DNA of 64,000 nucleotides from Nonomuraea aurantiaca (lineage in GTDB: Bacteria; Actinomycetota; Actinomycetes; Streptosporangiales; Streptosporangiaceae), in NCBI RefSeq assembly GCF_020215705.1, contig NZ_JAIWNB010000012.1:1-64000 (forward strand), read 5' to 3'. Position numbers and translations under genes: made by a program. Below the pieces are notes generated by a model. It saw only the letters and a list, made by a program, of their open reading frames with translations. It searched no databases and was not told the DNA's origin. Of this stretch, positions 16,743-25,151 are shown piece after piece (positions within the stretch are counted from its first letter, which is position 1; every line of letters begins with the position of its first letter).

Positions 16743-16761
16743 GATTGCCGCTCCGGCAATC
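16743..16761 (+). terminator. Hairpin directly after lsr2
   Basis: GATTGCCG (16743-16750) and CGGCAATC (16754-16761) form a perfect 8-bp stem with loop CTC, starting at the base after the stop codon. The remaining bases to 16994 show no gene. Confidence 0.6.
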
Positions 16762-16994
16762 ACTACGGCGATAATGACCGGCACCTCCTGAATTCGAAAT
16801 GCGCCCGCCCACCGGCCTTTGGCCGCCGCGACCGCGGGTGCGCGGCGGGAGGATGGCGATCAGAGTCGGCCGGCTGCCTTTAAGGCCGTACGGCCCGCCG
16901 GTCCAGGCGAGGGGACCGGTGGCGCAGCCGTTAGCCGACGTTGCCCAGACACTCCACGTGCGCTCCGAATGTCCGACCGCCTGACCACAACTCC

Positions 16995-18008
16995 TCAGGC
17001 GCGGGTCGACTCCCGCAGCACCAGGCTGCACGGCATCCGCCGTACCCCGCCCTGGTGCGGCACTCCGCCGATCACGTCCAGCAGATGCGTGGCGGCCGCG
17101 CGCCCGATCTCCCCGAGGTTCATGTCGACCGTGGTGAGCGGCGGCCGTGAGCCGAGCGCCATCGGCGCCCAGTTGTCGAAGCCCACGAGCGCCACGTCGT
17201 CGGGGATGCGCCGGCCGCGATCCCTGAGCGTCTCGGCGACCCCTCTGGCGATCTGGTCGCTGCCGCAGAACACCGCGTCGACGTCCGGCTGGGTGCGGAG
17301 CAGGATGTCGGCGCCCTGCCGCCCCCACTCCTCCGACCACTCCCCGAACAGCGTCTCGCCCGCCGCCGTCGCCCCCGCCTCCGCCAGCGCGTCGGCGAAC
17401 CCCGCCGCGCGCGTCCGCGCGGCCAGGAACCGCTGCGGCCCGGTGATGTGGCCGACCCGCCGCCGCCCGGTGGCCAGCAGATGCCGTACGGCCAGGAGGC
17501 TACCGCCCAGGTCGTCGGGGATCACCGAGAAGTCGGCGGGTTCCGTGGACTGGGTCATGGCGTAGACGACCGGGACGGGCAGGCCGGTGCCGATGCTCGG
17601 CCGGGGCTCGGTACGCCGGCCGGTGACGATGATGCCCTCCACCCGCCTGGCCAGGAGGCGCTCGACGTAGTGCTGCTCCCTGATCGGGTCGTCGCGCGTG
17701 TCGCACATGAACACCGAGATCTGGCCGGCGCCCAGCGCATCCTCGGCGCCGAGCATGACCGGGATGCTGAAGCGCCCGAAGCTGTCGCACGTCACCAGGC
17801 CGACGGTGAAGGTACGGCCGTGCAGCAGGCCCTGGGCGAGCTTGTTCGGCCGGAACTCCAGACGCTCGGCGGCGGCGATCACCCGCGCCCTGGTCTCCTC
17901 GCGCAGCCGGCCCTGGCCGTTGAGCGCCTTGGACGCCGTGCCGATCGACACTCCGGCAGCCGCGGCGACCTCACGGATGGTCACGGCGCGCTGGGAAAAT
18001 TCAGACAA
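16995..18008 (-). CDS. LacI-family regulator of the GH127 locus
   Basis: This 337-residue LacI-type repressor has an N-terminal HTH with hinge (VTIREVAAAAGVSIGTASKALN ... RLEFRPNKLAQGL) and a periplasmic-binding-like sensor domain (VGLVTCDSFGRF; DAVFCGSDQIARGVAETL; VALVGFDNWAPMALGSRPPL; LVLRESTRA end). I prefer the TTG at 18008, which has GGAGGG a suitable distance upstream, over an ATG seven codons earlier that has no ribosome site. It is divergent from the GH127 gene and probably controls the GH127/importer/protease unit through sites in the shared 117 bases. Confidence 0.92.
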   Translation of the reverse strand: MSEFSQRAVTIREVAAAAGVSIGTASKALNGQGRLREETRARVIAAAERLEFRPNKLAQGLLHGRTFTVGLVTCDSFGRFSIPVMLGAEDALGAGQISVFMCDTRDDPIREQHYVERLLARRVEGIIVTGRRTEPRPSIGTGLPVPVVYAMTQSTEPADFSVIPDDLGGSLLAVRHLLATGRRRVGHITGPQRFLAARTRAAGFADALAEAGATAAGETLFGEWSEEWGRQGADILLRTQPDVDAVFCGSDQIARGVAETLRDRGRRIPDDVALVGFDNWAPMALGSRPPLTTVDMNLGEIGRAAATHLLDVIGGVPHQGGVRRMPCSLVLRESTRA

Positions 18009-18038
18009 ACGGTTTCCCTCCCTCGACATCCTGGTCAC

Positions 18039-18086
18039 GGTCCAACTGTTCAGAGGGTTGACCAGTGATGTGTAACACCTTACTGT
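18039..18086 (+). promoter_or_regulatory. Promoter and candidate operator of the GH127 unit
   Basis: TTGACC (18058-18063) and TACTGT (18081-18086) are separated by 17 bases, a plausible housekeeping promoter. An imperfect inverted repeat, GGTCCAAC-N10-GTTGACC (18039-18063), covers the -35 and would suit a LacI-type repressor made from the divergent gene. Confidence 0.45.
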
Positions 18087-18125
18087 TCGCCAAGGAAAGC
18101 CTATTCCCCATGTGCGAGGAGTTCG

Positions 18126-20033
18126 ATGGACCAGGCCTGCGGCCCTGCCGTACCGACCGCAGCATCCAAGGCCGTGCAGCGGCCGCTGGGCATCCACGAC
18201 GTCGTGATCACCGGTGGTCCGTTCGGGCGGTGGCAGAGCGTCAACCGCGCGGCGAGCATCCCGCTCGGGCTGGAGCAGATGGAAGAGGCGGGCAGCCTGC
18301 CCAACCTGCGGCTGGCCGGAGCCGGCGCGGCGGCCGAGGGCGAGTTCCGCGGGTACCGCTTCCAGGACTCCGACCTGTACAAGCAGCTTGAGGCCGTCGC
18401 CTGGGAGCACGCCAGGCGCCCGTCGGCGGAGTACCCGCAGTTCGTCGAGCAGGCGGCCCAGGTGCTCAAGCGCGCCCAGCGGCCCGACGGCTACCTCAAC
18501 TCCCACTACCAGGTCGTCAAGCCGGACAAGATCTACGCCGAGCTCGAGTACAGCCACGAGATGTACTGCGCGGGCCACCTGTTCCAGGCCGCCGTGGCCG
18601 CCGCCCGCGCGGGAACCGGCGCGGAGCTGCTCGAGGTCGCCAGGAAGTTCGCCGACCACCTGGCGGAGGTCTTCCTGCGCGGTGGCAACGACGGCATCGA
18701 CGGGCACGCCGAGGTCGAGACCGCGCTGGTGGAGCTCTACCGGGTCACCGGCGAGCGCTCCTACCTGGACCTGGCCGCGAAGCTGATCGACAACAGGGGC
18801 AAGGGGCTCATCCGCGACAGCGGGCTCGGCATCCTGTACGCCCAGGACCACCTGCCGGTCAGGGAGGCGGACACGGCGGTCGGGCACGCGGTGCGCCAGC
18901 TGTACCTGGAGGCGGGCATCGTCGACGTCTACCTGGAGACCGGCGACGAGTCGCTGCTGGAGTGCTCGGTCCGGCGCTGGGAGGACCTGGTCGCCACCAA
19001 GACCCACCTGACCGGGGGCATGGGCAGCCGCCACTCCGACGAGGCGTTCGGCGACCGCTGGGAGCTGCCGCCGGACCGCGCCTACAACGAGAGCTGCGCG
19101 GCCATCGCCAGCATCCACTGGAACTGGCGGCTGCTCCTGGCCACCGGCCACGGCCGCTACGCCGACCTGATCGAGCGCACGCTCTACAACGCCTTCGCCG
19201 CCTCGACCTCGGCGGACGGCATCCGCTTCTTCTATGTCAACCCGCTCCAGCGCAGGGACGACCACGTCGAAGGAGCCTACGCCGGTCGGCGGCGCGAGTG
19301 GTTCGCCTGCGCCTGCTGCCCGCCGAACATCATGCGGCTCGTCTCCTCCCTCGGCGGCTACGTCGCGACGTCCGCCGCGCGCACCCTGCTCGTCCACCAG
19401 TACATGCCGGGGACCGTCACCGACGGCGAACTCACGCTGGCCGTCGCCACCGACTATCCCTGGAACGGCCGCGTCACGTTCACCGTGGAGCGCGCCCCCG
19501 GCACCCCGTGGTCGCTGGCGCTGCGGGTGCCCGCGTGGAGCGCCTCCACCACGGTGACGGTCGGCGGCGAGTCGGCGGTGGCCGTACCGGACGAGCGCGG
19601 CTACGTCGTGCTGACCCGCGAGTGGCGGGCGGGCGACACCGTCGAGCTGGAGCTGGACATGGCGCCCCGGCTCGTCCACCCGCACCGCCGCGTCGACGCC
19701 GTCAGGGGATGCGTCGCCGTGGAGCGCGGCCCGCTCGTCTACTGCTTCGAGCAGGCCGACCAGTCCGAAGGCGTGGACCTTCCGGATCTGGCGCTGCCCG
19801 CGGGCGCCGAGCTCCGCGTCCTGGACAAGGACGACCTCAACGGCGTCGGGCGCACCGTCCTGATCGAGGCCGACGCCCAAGTCGCTACCCAGCCGGTGGG
19901 CGGCCTGCCGTACACCACCACACCCCCCGGGGAGCTCTCGACCGGCTCCCGCGTGACCGCCACGGCGATCCCCTACTACCAGTGGGACAACCGCGACGGC
20001 CGCGGGATGCGGGTCTGGATCCCCCTCGCGTAA
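18126..20033 (+). CDS. GH127 beta-L-arabinofuranosidase
   Basis: This 635-residue protein is of the DUF1680/GH127 family and hydrolyses beta-L-arabinofuranosides. It has the (alpha/alpha)6 barrel signature (RAQRPDGYLNSHYQ, YSHEMYCAGHLFQAAVA) followed by beta-sandwich domains. The residues known in HypBA1 for zinc binding and catalysis have clear counterparts: Glu322 and Cys324 in NESCAA, and Cys397 (nucleophile position) and Cys398 in CACCPPN. There is no signal peptide, so it acts in the cytoplasm on imported oligosaccharides. The start has GAGGAG upstream. It heads a unit with a binding protein, two permeases and two secreted metalloprotease-like proteins. Confidence 0.93.
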   Translation: MDQACGPAVPTAASKAVQRPLGIHDVVITGGPFGRWQSVNRAASIPLGLEQMEEAGSLPNLRLAGAGAAAEGEFRGYRFQDSDLYKQLEAVAWEHARRPSAEYPQFVEQAAQVLKRAQRPDGYLNSHYQVVKPDKIYAELEYSHEMYCAGHLFQAAVAAARAGTGAELLEVARKFADHLAEVFLRGGNDGIDGHAEVETALVELYRVTGERSYLDLAAKLIDNRGKGLIRDSGLGILYAQDHLPVREADTAVGHAVRQLYLEAGIVDVYLETGDESLLECSVRRWEDLVATKTHLTGGMGSRHSDEAFGDRWELPPDRAYNESCAAIASIHWNWRLLLATGHGRYADLIERTLYNAFAASTSADGIRFFYVNPLQRRDDHVEGAYAGRRREWFACACCPPNIMRLVSSLGGYVATSAARTLLVHQYMPGTVTDGELTLAVATDYPWNGRVTFTVERAPGTPWSLALRVPAWSASTTVTVGGESAVAVPDERGYVVLTREWRAGDTVELELDMAPRLVHPHRRVDAVRGCVAVERGPLVYCFEQADQSEGVDLPDLALPAGAELRVLDKDDLNGVGRTVLIEADAQVATQPVGGLPYTTTPPGELSTGSRVTATAIPYYQWDNRDGRGMRVWIPLA

Positions 20034-20046
20034 AGGAATCACCCCC

Positions 20047-21414
20047 ATGAATAGACGTGATCTCTTCAAGATCGGCGGTCTCGCGGCGCTCGGCGCGGCG
20101 GCGGCCGCGTGCGGGAGCGGCGGCGGCGGATCGAGCGGCGCCAAGCAGCTGCAGTTCATGTACTGGGGCTCCACCTTCGAGCAGAAGGCCGTGGAGAAGA
20201 TGCTCAGGCAGTTCGAGCAGAAGAAGCCGGGCGTCAAGGTCAAGGCGCTGTTCACCCCGGACGAGTACGACGTCAAGCTCAACACCTTGGTCGCCAGCGG
20301 GCGCGTGCCGGACGTCGGCTATGTGCCGATGGCCATGTCCTTCCGCCTGGCCGAGCAGGGCAAGCTGGTCGACCTGTTCCCCTACTTGAAGAAGTATCCG
20401 CAGCTGGCCGGCTACCTGCCGGACGCCTACCTCTGGTACGGCCAGGACAAGCTGCACGGTGTGGCCACGGCCAACGAGGTCGAGCTGCTCTGGTACAGCA
20501 AGCAGGCCATCGCCGACGCCGGCATCACTCCCCCGCCGGCCGACGCCGCCTCCGCCTGGACGTGGGATGAGATGGTGCAGAACGCCTACAAACTCACCAT
20601 CGACCAGAACGGCAAGCATCCCGACGAGTCAGGCTTCGACCCCAAGCAGATCAAGCAGTTCGGCATCTCCAGCAGCATCACCTACGGCGCGGCCTGGTAC
20701 GGCTTCCTGCGCAGCAACGGCGGCGACTTCGCCGACGAGGCCGGCAAGCGATGCCTGCTCGACTCGCCCGAGGCGATCAAGGTGTTCCAGAACCTCCAGG
20801 ACCTCATCTACAAGCACCGGGTGATGCCCGGCCCCGGCCAGCTCGCCGCCACCGGCGACGACGTGCCCGGCACGAACATCCTGCTCAAGACCAAGCGCGT
20901 GGCCATGGTGGTCGACGGCCACTGGTCGCTGCTCGACATGAACGAGAGCAAGACCGACTACGGCCTCGGTGTGCTGCCCAAATACGGGGAGCCGTTCACC
21001 GCCACCCAGGTGGCGGGCGCCTCGGCGGTGTTCGCCGGGACCAAGCATGTGGAGGAGGCCGTCGAGCTGTTCGCCTTCCACAACGACCCGCGCTACGTCG
21101 ACCTGTACAAGCAGGGCCTGTGGATGCCGCAGGAGAAGAAGTACTACGAGGACCAGGCGTCCATCGACTCCTGGACGAAGAACGAGACGCACCCGCCGGA
21201 GTTCAGGACCGCGGTCGTCGACTTCGCGCGGGACCACGGCGTGCCGACCTTCGGCAACCGGATCAAGAACATGACGACGATCAGCTCCGATGTGCTCACT
21301 CCCGCCCTGCAGGAGATCGAGTCCGGCAAGCGGCCCGCGGCCGAGGTGCTCAAGGCCACCGCGCCCAAGATCACCGGGATGCTGCAGGGCTGGCAGCACA
21401 CGCAGGCGCTCTGA
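20047..21414 (+). CDS. Sugar ABC importer, solute-binding lipoprotein (a)
   Basis: This 455-residue family 1-type binding protein begins with a twin-arginine-like signal (MNRRDLFKIGG) and a lipobox ending at Cys22. The mature part shows the usual order: a FMYWGSTFEQKAVEKMLRQF start, the middle segment YGVAT-like HGVATANEVELLWYSKQAI, and the closing helices EIESGKRPAAEVLKATAPKI. It captures the ligand outside the membrane and hands it to the two permeases encoded next; the stop overlaps the first permease start. The ligand is inferred to be a beta-L-arabinofuranose-containing oligosaccharide or glycopeptide, from the GH127 gene immediately upstream. Confidence 0.92.
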   Translation: MNRRDLFKIGGLAALGAAAAACGSGGGGSSGAKQLQFMYWGSTFEQKAVEKMLRQFEQKKPGVKVKALFTPDEYDVKLNTLVASGRVPDVGYVPMAMSFRLAEQGKLVDLFPYLKKYPQLAGYLPDAYLWYGQDKLHGVATANEVELLWYSKQAIADAGITPPPADAASAWTWDEMVQNAYKLTIDQNGKHPDESGFDPKQIKQFGISSSITYGAAWYGFLRSNGGDFADEAGKRCLLDSPEAIKVFQNLQDLIYKHRVMPGPGQLAATGDDVPGTNILLKTKRVAMVVDGHWSLLDMNESKTDYGLGVLPKYGEPFTATQVAGASAVFAGTKHVEEAVELFAFHNDPRYVDLYKQGLWMPQEKKYYEDQASIDSWTKNETHPPEFRTAVVDFARDHGVPTFGNRIKNMTTISSDVLTPALQEIESGKRPAAEVLKATAPKITGMLQGWQHTQAL

Positions 21415-22295
21415 TGCGCAGGTTCGAGACGCGGTGGGGCATCCTCATGGCGTTGCCGGCCATCCTCGGGTTCGCCATCTTCACGATCGGCCCGATGGTC
21501 GCCTCGTTCTTCTTCAGCCTGACCGACTGGCAGATCGGCGGCAGCCCTTCGTTCGTCGGCCTGGACAACTACACCAGGATGGCCGACGACGAGCTGTTCT
21601 GGAAGTCGCTGAGCGCCACGACGTACTACACGCTCGGCGCGGTGCCGCTCACGCTGATCGTCAGCTTCGCGGTCGCCATGCTGCTCAACCAGAAGGCGCG
21701 CGGCCTGTCGCTCTGGCGGACGATCTTCTACCTGCCGACGCTGGTCCCGGCCATCGCCAACGTGGTGCTCTGGATCTGGATCTTCAATCCCGACTTCGGG
21801 CTGCTCAACTCGCTGCTGCGCCAGGCCGGGCTGCCGACCTCCCAGTGGGTCTACAGCGAGCAGATGGCGATCCCGTCGCTGATCATCATGAGCACCTGGG
21901 GCTTCGGCAACACCATGGTGATCTTCCTGGCCGGGCTGCAGGGCGTGCCGCGTCACCTGTACGAGGCGGTGTCGATCGACGGGGGCGGCCCGTTGCGCCG
22001 CTTCTGGCACGTGACGCTGCCGATGATGACGCCCACCATCTTCTACAACCTGGTGGTGGGCGTGGTCGGCACCTTCCAGGTGTTCAACCAGGCGTACGTG
22101 ATGACCGAGGGCGGGCCCAACCACGCCACGCTCTTCTACGTCTACTACCTCTTCCGCAAGGCCTTCACCGAGAGCGAGATGGGCTACGCCAGCGCGCTCG
22201 CCTGGGTGCTTTTCATGATCATCATGGTGGTGACGTTCCTGATGTTCCGCAACGCCCGCCGCTGGGTCTACTACGAGATGGCAGGTGCCCGATGA
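21414..22295 (+). CDS. Sugar ABC importer, permease 1 (a)
   Basis: This 293-residue MalF/UgpA-type permease has six predicted membrane helices and the EAA loop YEAVSIDGGGPLRRFWHVTLP, which contacts the ATPase. The ATG overlaps the TGA of the binding protein, and its own end overlaps the next permease (ATGA). The longer open frame upstream is the binding-protein gene in another phase and is not part of this protein. Confidence 0.93.
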   Translation: MRRFETRWGILMALPAILGFAIFTIGPMVASFFFSLTDWQIGGSPSFVGLDNYTRMADDELFWKSLSATTYYTLGAVPLTLIVSFAVAMLLNQKARGLSLWRTIFYLPTLVPAIANVVLWIWIFNPDFGLLNSLLRQAGLPTSQWVYSEQMAIPSLIIMSTWGFGNTMVIFLAGLQGVPRHLYEAVSIDGGGPLRRFWHVTLPMMTPTIFYNLVVGVVGTFQVFNQAYVMTEGGPNHATLFYVYYLFRKAFTESEMGYASALAWVLFMIIMVVTFLMFRNARRWVYYEMAGAR

Positions 22296-23194
22296 CCACG
22301 CTGGCGGCGCGGGAGAGGACCCGCGCGAAGGGCGTGGCGCCGACCCAGGGCCTGCGGCGGCCGCGCAGGTACGGCAGGGCGCTGCTGTACGTGGCGCTGG
22401 TCGCGGGCGCGATCCCGACGCTGCTGCCGTTCGTCTGGCTGGTGCGCAGCGCTCTGATGACCGACAGCCAGATGTTCGTCGCGCCGCCGGAGTGGATCCC
22501 GCGCCCGTTCCAGTGGTCGAACTTCGGCGAGGCGCTCACCGCCCAGCCGTTCGGCCTCTACCTGGTCAACACGGTGATCATCGCGGTCATCTGCGTGCTC
22601 GGCACGGTGTTCACCTGCTCGGTGGCCGCCTTCAGCTTCTCCCGGCTGCGGTGGAAGGGGCGCAACGTCGTCTTCGCGCTGCTGCTGACCGGCGTCATGC
22701 TGCCGTACGCGGTGACGATCATCCCGACCTTCGTCATGTGGCAGGAGCTGGGCGCGCTGAACACCTTCGTCCCGCTCACCGTGCCCGCCTGGTTCGCCGG
22801 GGCGGGCGGCGGGGTGTTCAACGTGTTCCTGCTGCGGCAGTTCTTCCTGACGATCCCCTTCGAGCTCGACGAGGCCGCCTACATCGACGGGGCGTCGCCG
22901 TGGCGGGTCTACTGGACGATCGTCATGCCGCTGTCCAAGCCGGCCATCATCGTGGTCACCATCTTCACCTTCATCGGCACCTGGAACGACTTCCTCGGCC
23001 CGCTGCTCTACCTGCAGGACGAGGAGAAGTACACGCTCTCGCTCGGGCTGGCCTCGTTCCAGAGCATCTTCATCACGCAGTGGGGCTACCTGATGGCGGC
23101 CTCGGCGGCCGTCATCGTCCCGATCGTGGCCCTGTTCTTCTTCCTCCAGCGCTACTTCATCGAGGGAGTCACGCTCACCGGCATCAAGAACTGA
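22292..23194 (+). CDS. Sugar ABC importer, permease 2 (a)
   Basis: This 300-residue MalG/UgpE-type permease starts at the ATG of MTTLAARERT, overlapping the stop of permease 1. It has six hydrophobic helices and an EAA loop (DEAAYIDGASPWRVYWTIVMP). The C-terminus FIEGVTLTGIKN is of the usual GG(L/I)..G.(V/I)K type. No ATPase gene is in the operon, so a shared MsiK-type ATPase encoded elsewhere is expected. Confidence 0.93.
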   Translation: MTTLAARERTRAKGVAPTQGLRRPRRYGRALLYVALVAGAIPTLLPFVWLVRSALMTDSQMFVAPPEWIPRPFQWSNFGEALTAQPFGLYLVNTVIIAVICVLGTVFTCSVAAFSFSRLRWKGRNVVFALLLTGVMLPYAVTIIPTFVMWQELGALNTFVPLTVPAWFAGAGGGVFNVFLLRQFFLTIPFELDEAAYIDGASPWRVYWTIVMPLSKPAIIVVTIFTFIGTWNDFLGPLLYLQDEEKYTLSLGLASFQSIFITQWGYLMAASAAVIVPIVALFFFLQRYFIEGVTLTGIKN

Positions 23195-23221
23195 CGTCAA
23201 GGAAATGAGAGGTGTCACATC

Positions 23222-25135
23222 ATGAAGCGATTAACCGTCGCGCTCCTGTTGCTGAGCTCCTTGTTCGTCGGAGTGCAGCCCGCCCACGCCCTGTCGGCGG
23301 CCCAGGTCGTCGACATGTTCGGCAGAACGGTCAACACCTACGGCGTCAAGCTGGTCGACTGGGAGGGCTACCTGGCCAACCCGTACATCCAGCTGACCGT
23401 CAAACCCCCGCAGGACGCCCAGTTCCCCGTCACGATCGACCTCAAGGCCGAGGGCACCTCCCGGCTGATGATGGACCTGCCCAGCCAGCTGACCGCGACG
23501 GGCGCCACCAAGACGCTGACGTTCGCGAACGCGTCGGAGCAGAAGACGTTCAAGCTGGAGATCGCCTCCAAGCGCGGCGCGGGCCAGGACGAGCTGCACA
23601 CGCTGCGGCTGGCGATCAGGGACGGCAGCGGCGCGACGTTCCAGCAGTCGATGCCGATCAGGGTCCAGCAGGACGAGAAGACCGCCCTGCAGCCGACGAT
23701 CCCGATCACCTTCGACTACCGCTATGACACGGTCACCGGTTACTTCTCCGACCCGGCCTTCAGGACCGCCGCCGAGGAGGCCGTCAAGGACTGGTTCAGG
23801 TTCTTCGACGTGACGCCCTTCGACACGGTCGCGGCCGGGGCGGAGAACAACCACCTGCCGGGCAACGACTGGCAGAACGAGATCACGGTCACCAACAACG
23901 CCGCCTACAACGGCATGTACGTCTTCTTCCGTGGCATCCAGTCGCCCTACTCGACCGGCTACCCGGCCGCCAACGGCAAGTACTTCACCAGGAACGGCCA
24001 GCAGGTCGCGGGCCCGCTCCACCGCTCCACCGCGATGATCTTCGAGTACGACGAGGCGAACAAGCAGCTGTTCACCTCCCTGGCCGACGAGGACTGGTAC
24101 AAGACCGACATCGCCGGCTCGGTGCTCGACGTGCACGGCCTGGTCATGCACGAGTACGGTCACGCCGTCGCCTACCACAGCGACTGGGCCGGGATGCGCT
24201 CCTACGTCAGCGGCGGCGGCAACGACCCGGACGTCGTCGACTACATGGGCTACGCCGTGCCGCTCGACAGCAGCTACCACATCCCCGGCGACCAGCGGAA
24301 CTGGGACCGGCTGAGCGGGCAGAGCGGCGGCTGGACGCACTACTTCCCGACCCGCCGGTGGATGCTCACCAAGCTCGCCCTGCTGGTGGCCGAGAACGCG
24401 GGCTGGAAACTGAACCGCAACCTGACCCCGTTCCTCAAGCCCGCCATCACCACCAGCTCCCTGCCGCAGGCGACGCCCGGCCAGAGCTACACGCAGACGC
24501 TCGCCGCCAAGGGCGGGGTGCCGTTCTACGACTGGCAGGTGACGAGCGGCTCGCTGCCCGCCGGGCTCAGCCTCGACCGGTTCACCGGGACGATCAGCGG
24601 CACGCCCACCACGGCCGGGACCTCGACCTTCACCGTGCAGCTGCGTGACTACGACAGCAGGAGCACGCCGGTGACCAAGTCGTTCCAGCTCCAGGTCGGC
24701 GGCGGCGGCCCCACGCCGGTCAACCTGGCCACGAGCGCGACGCCGTCCGCGTCGTACACCTCGCCCTGGGAGAGCGTGGCGGCGCTCAACGACGGCATCG
24801 ACCCGCCGAGCTCCAACGACACCGTCAACCGGCGCTGGGGCACCTGGCCCAACACCGGCGCGCAGTGGGCCGAGCTGACCTGGCCGGCCGCGCAGCCGAT
24901 CCGGTCGGCGGACGTGTACTTCTTTGACGACAACGACGGCGTGCGCCTGCCGGCCTCGTGGAAGCTGCAGTACTGGAACGGCACCGCGTACACGGACATC
25001 CCGGGCACCTACCCGACCACGCTCAACGCCTACAACCACGTGACGTTCACCGGCGTGAACACCACCAAGCTCAGGGTCGCGCTCCAGAGCGGCCAGGCAT
25101 CCGTCGGACTGCTGGAAGTGAAGGCATTCGCTTGA
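23222..25135 (+). CDS. Secreted HEYGH metalloprotease-like protein with Ig and discoidin-like modules (1)
   Basis: This 637-residue secreted protein has its signal peptide over about residues 1-24 (QPAHA end). The N-terminal part is not recognisable. A metallopeptidase-like core includes DWYKTD, DVHGLVMHEYGHAVAYHSDW (His310, Glu311, His314, His319) and WDRLSGQSGGWTHYFPTRRW. HExxH is the zincin signature, but the spacing of the third ligand is not that of classical metzincins. Residues 413-493 form a putative Ig (He_PIG) domain (LPAGLSLDRFTGTISGTP). Residues 500-636 form a discoidin-like sugar-binding module that recurs in the GH43 protein downstream. It lies 27 bases after permease 2 and belongs to the same unit. 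Its function as a protease is inferred. Confidence 0.8.
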   Translation: MKRLTVALLLLSSLFVGVQPAHALSAAQVVDMFGRTVNTYGVKLVDWEGYLANPYIQLTVKPPQDAQFPVTIDLKAEGTSRLMMDLPSQLTATGATKTLTFANASEQKTFKLEIASKRGAGQDELHTLRLAIRDGSGATFQQSMPIRVQQDEKTALQPTIPITFDYRYDTVTGYFSDPAFRTAAEEAVKDWFRFFDVTPFDTVAAGAENNHLPGNDWQNEITVTNNAAYNGMYVFFRGIQSPYSTGYPAANGKYFTRNGQQVAGPLHRSTAMIFEYDEANKQLFTSLADEDWYKTDIAGSVLDVHGLVMHEYGHAVAYHSDWAGMRSYVSGGGNDPDVVDYMGYAVPLDSSYHIPGDQRNWDRLSGQSGGWTHYFPTRRWMLTKLALLVAENAGWKLNRNLTPFLKPAITTSSLPQATPGQSYTQTLAAKGGVPFYDWQVTSGSLPAGLSLDRFTGTISGTPTTAGTSTFTVQLRDYDSRSTPVTKSFQLQVGGGGPTPVNLATSATPSASYTSPWESVAALNDGIDPPSSNDTVNRRWGTWPNTGAQWAELTWPAAQPIRSADVYFFDDNDGVRLPASWKLQYWNGTAYTDIPGTYPTTLNAYNHVTFTGVNTTKLRVALQSGQASVGLLEVKAFA

Positions 25136-25151
25136 GAAGAAAGAGCGCTCA

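Noticed and set aside
16995..20285. A 1096-codon minus-strand frame joining the LacI gene to the antisense of GH127
   Set aside because: Only the first third encodes a LacI protein. The rest mirrors the GH127 and binding-protein genes, and good starts exist at 18008-18029.
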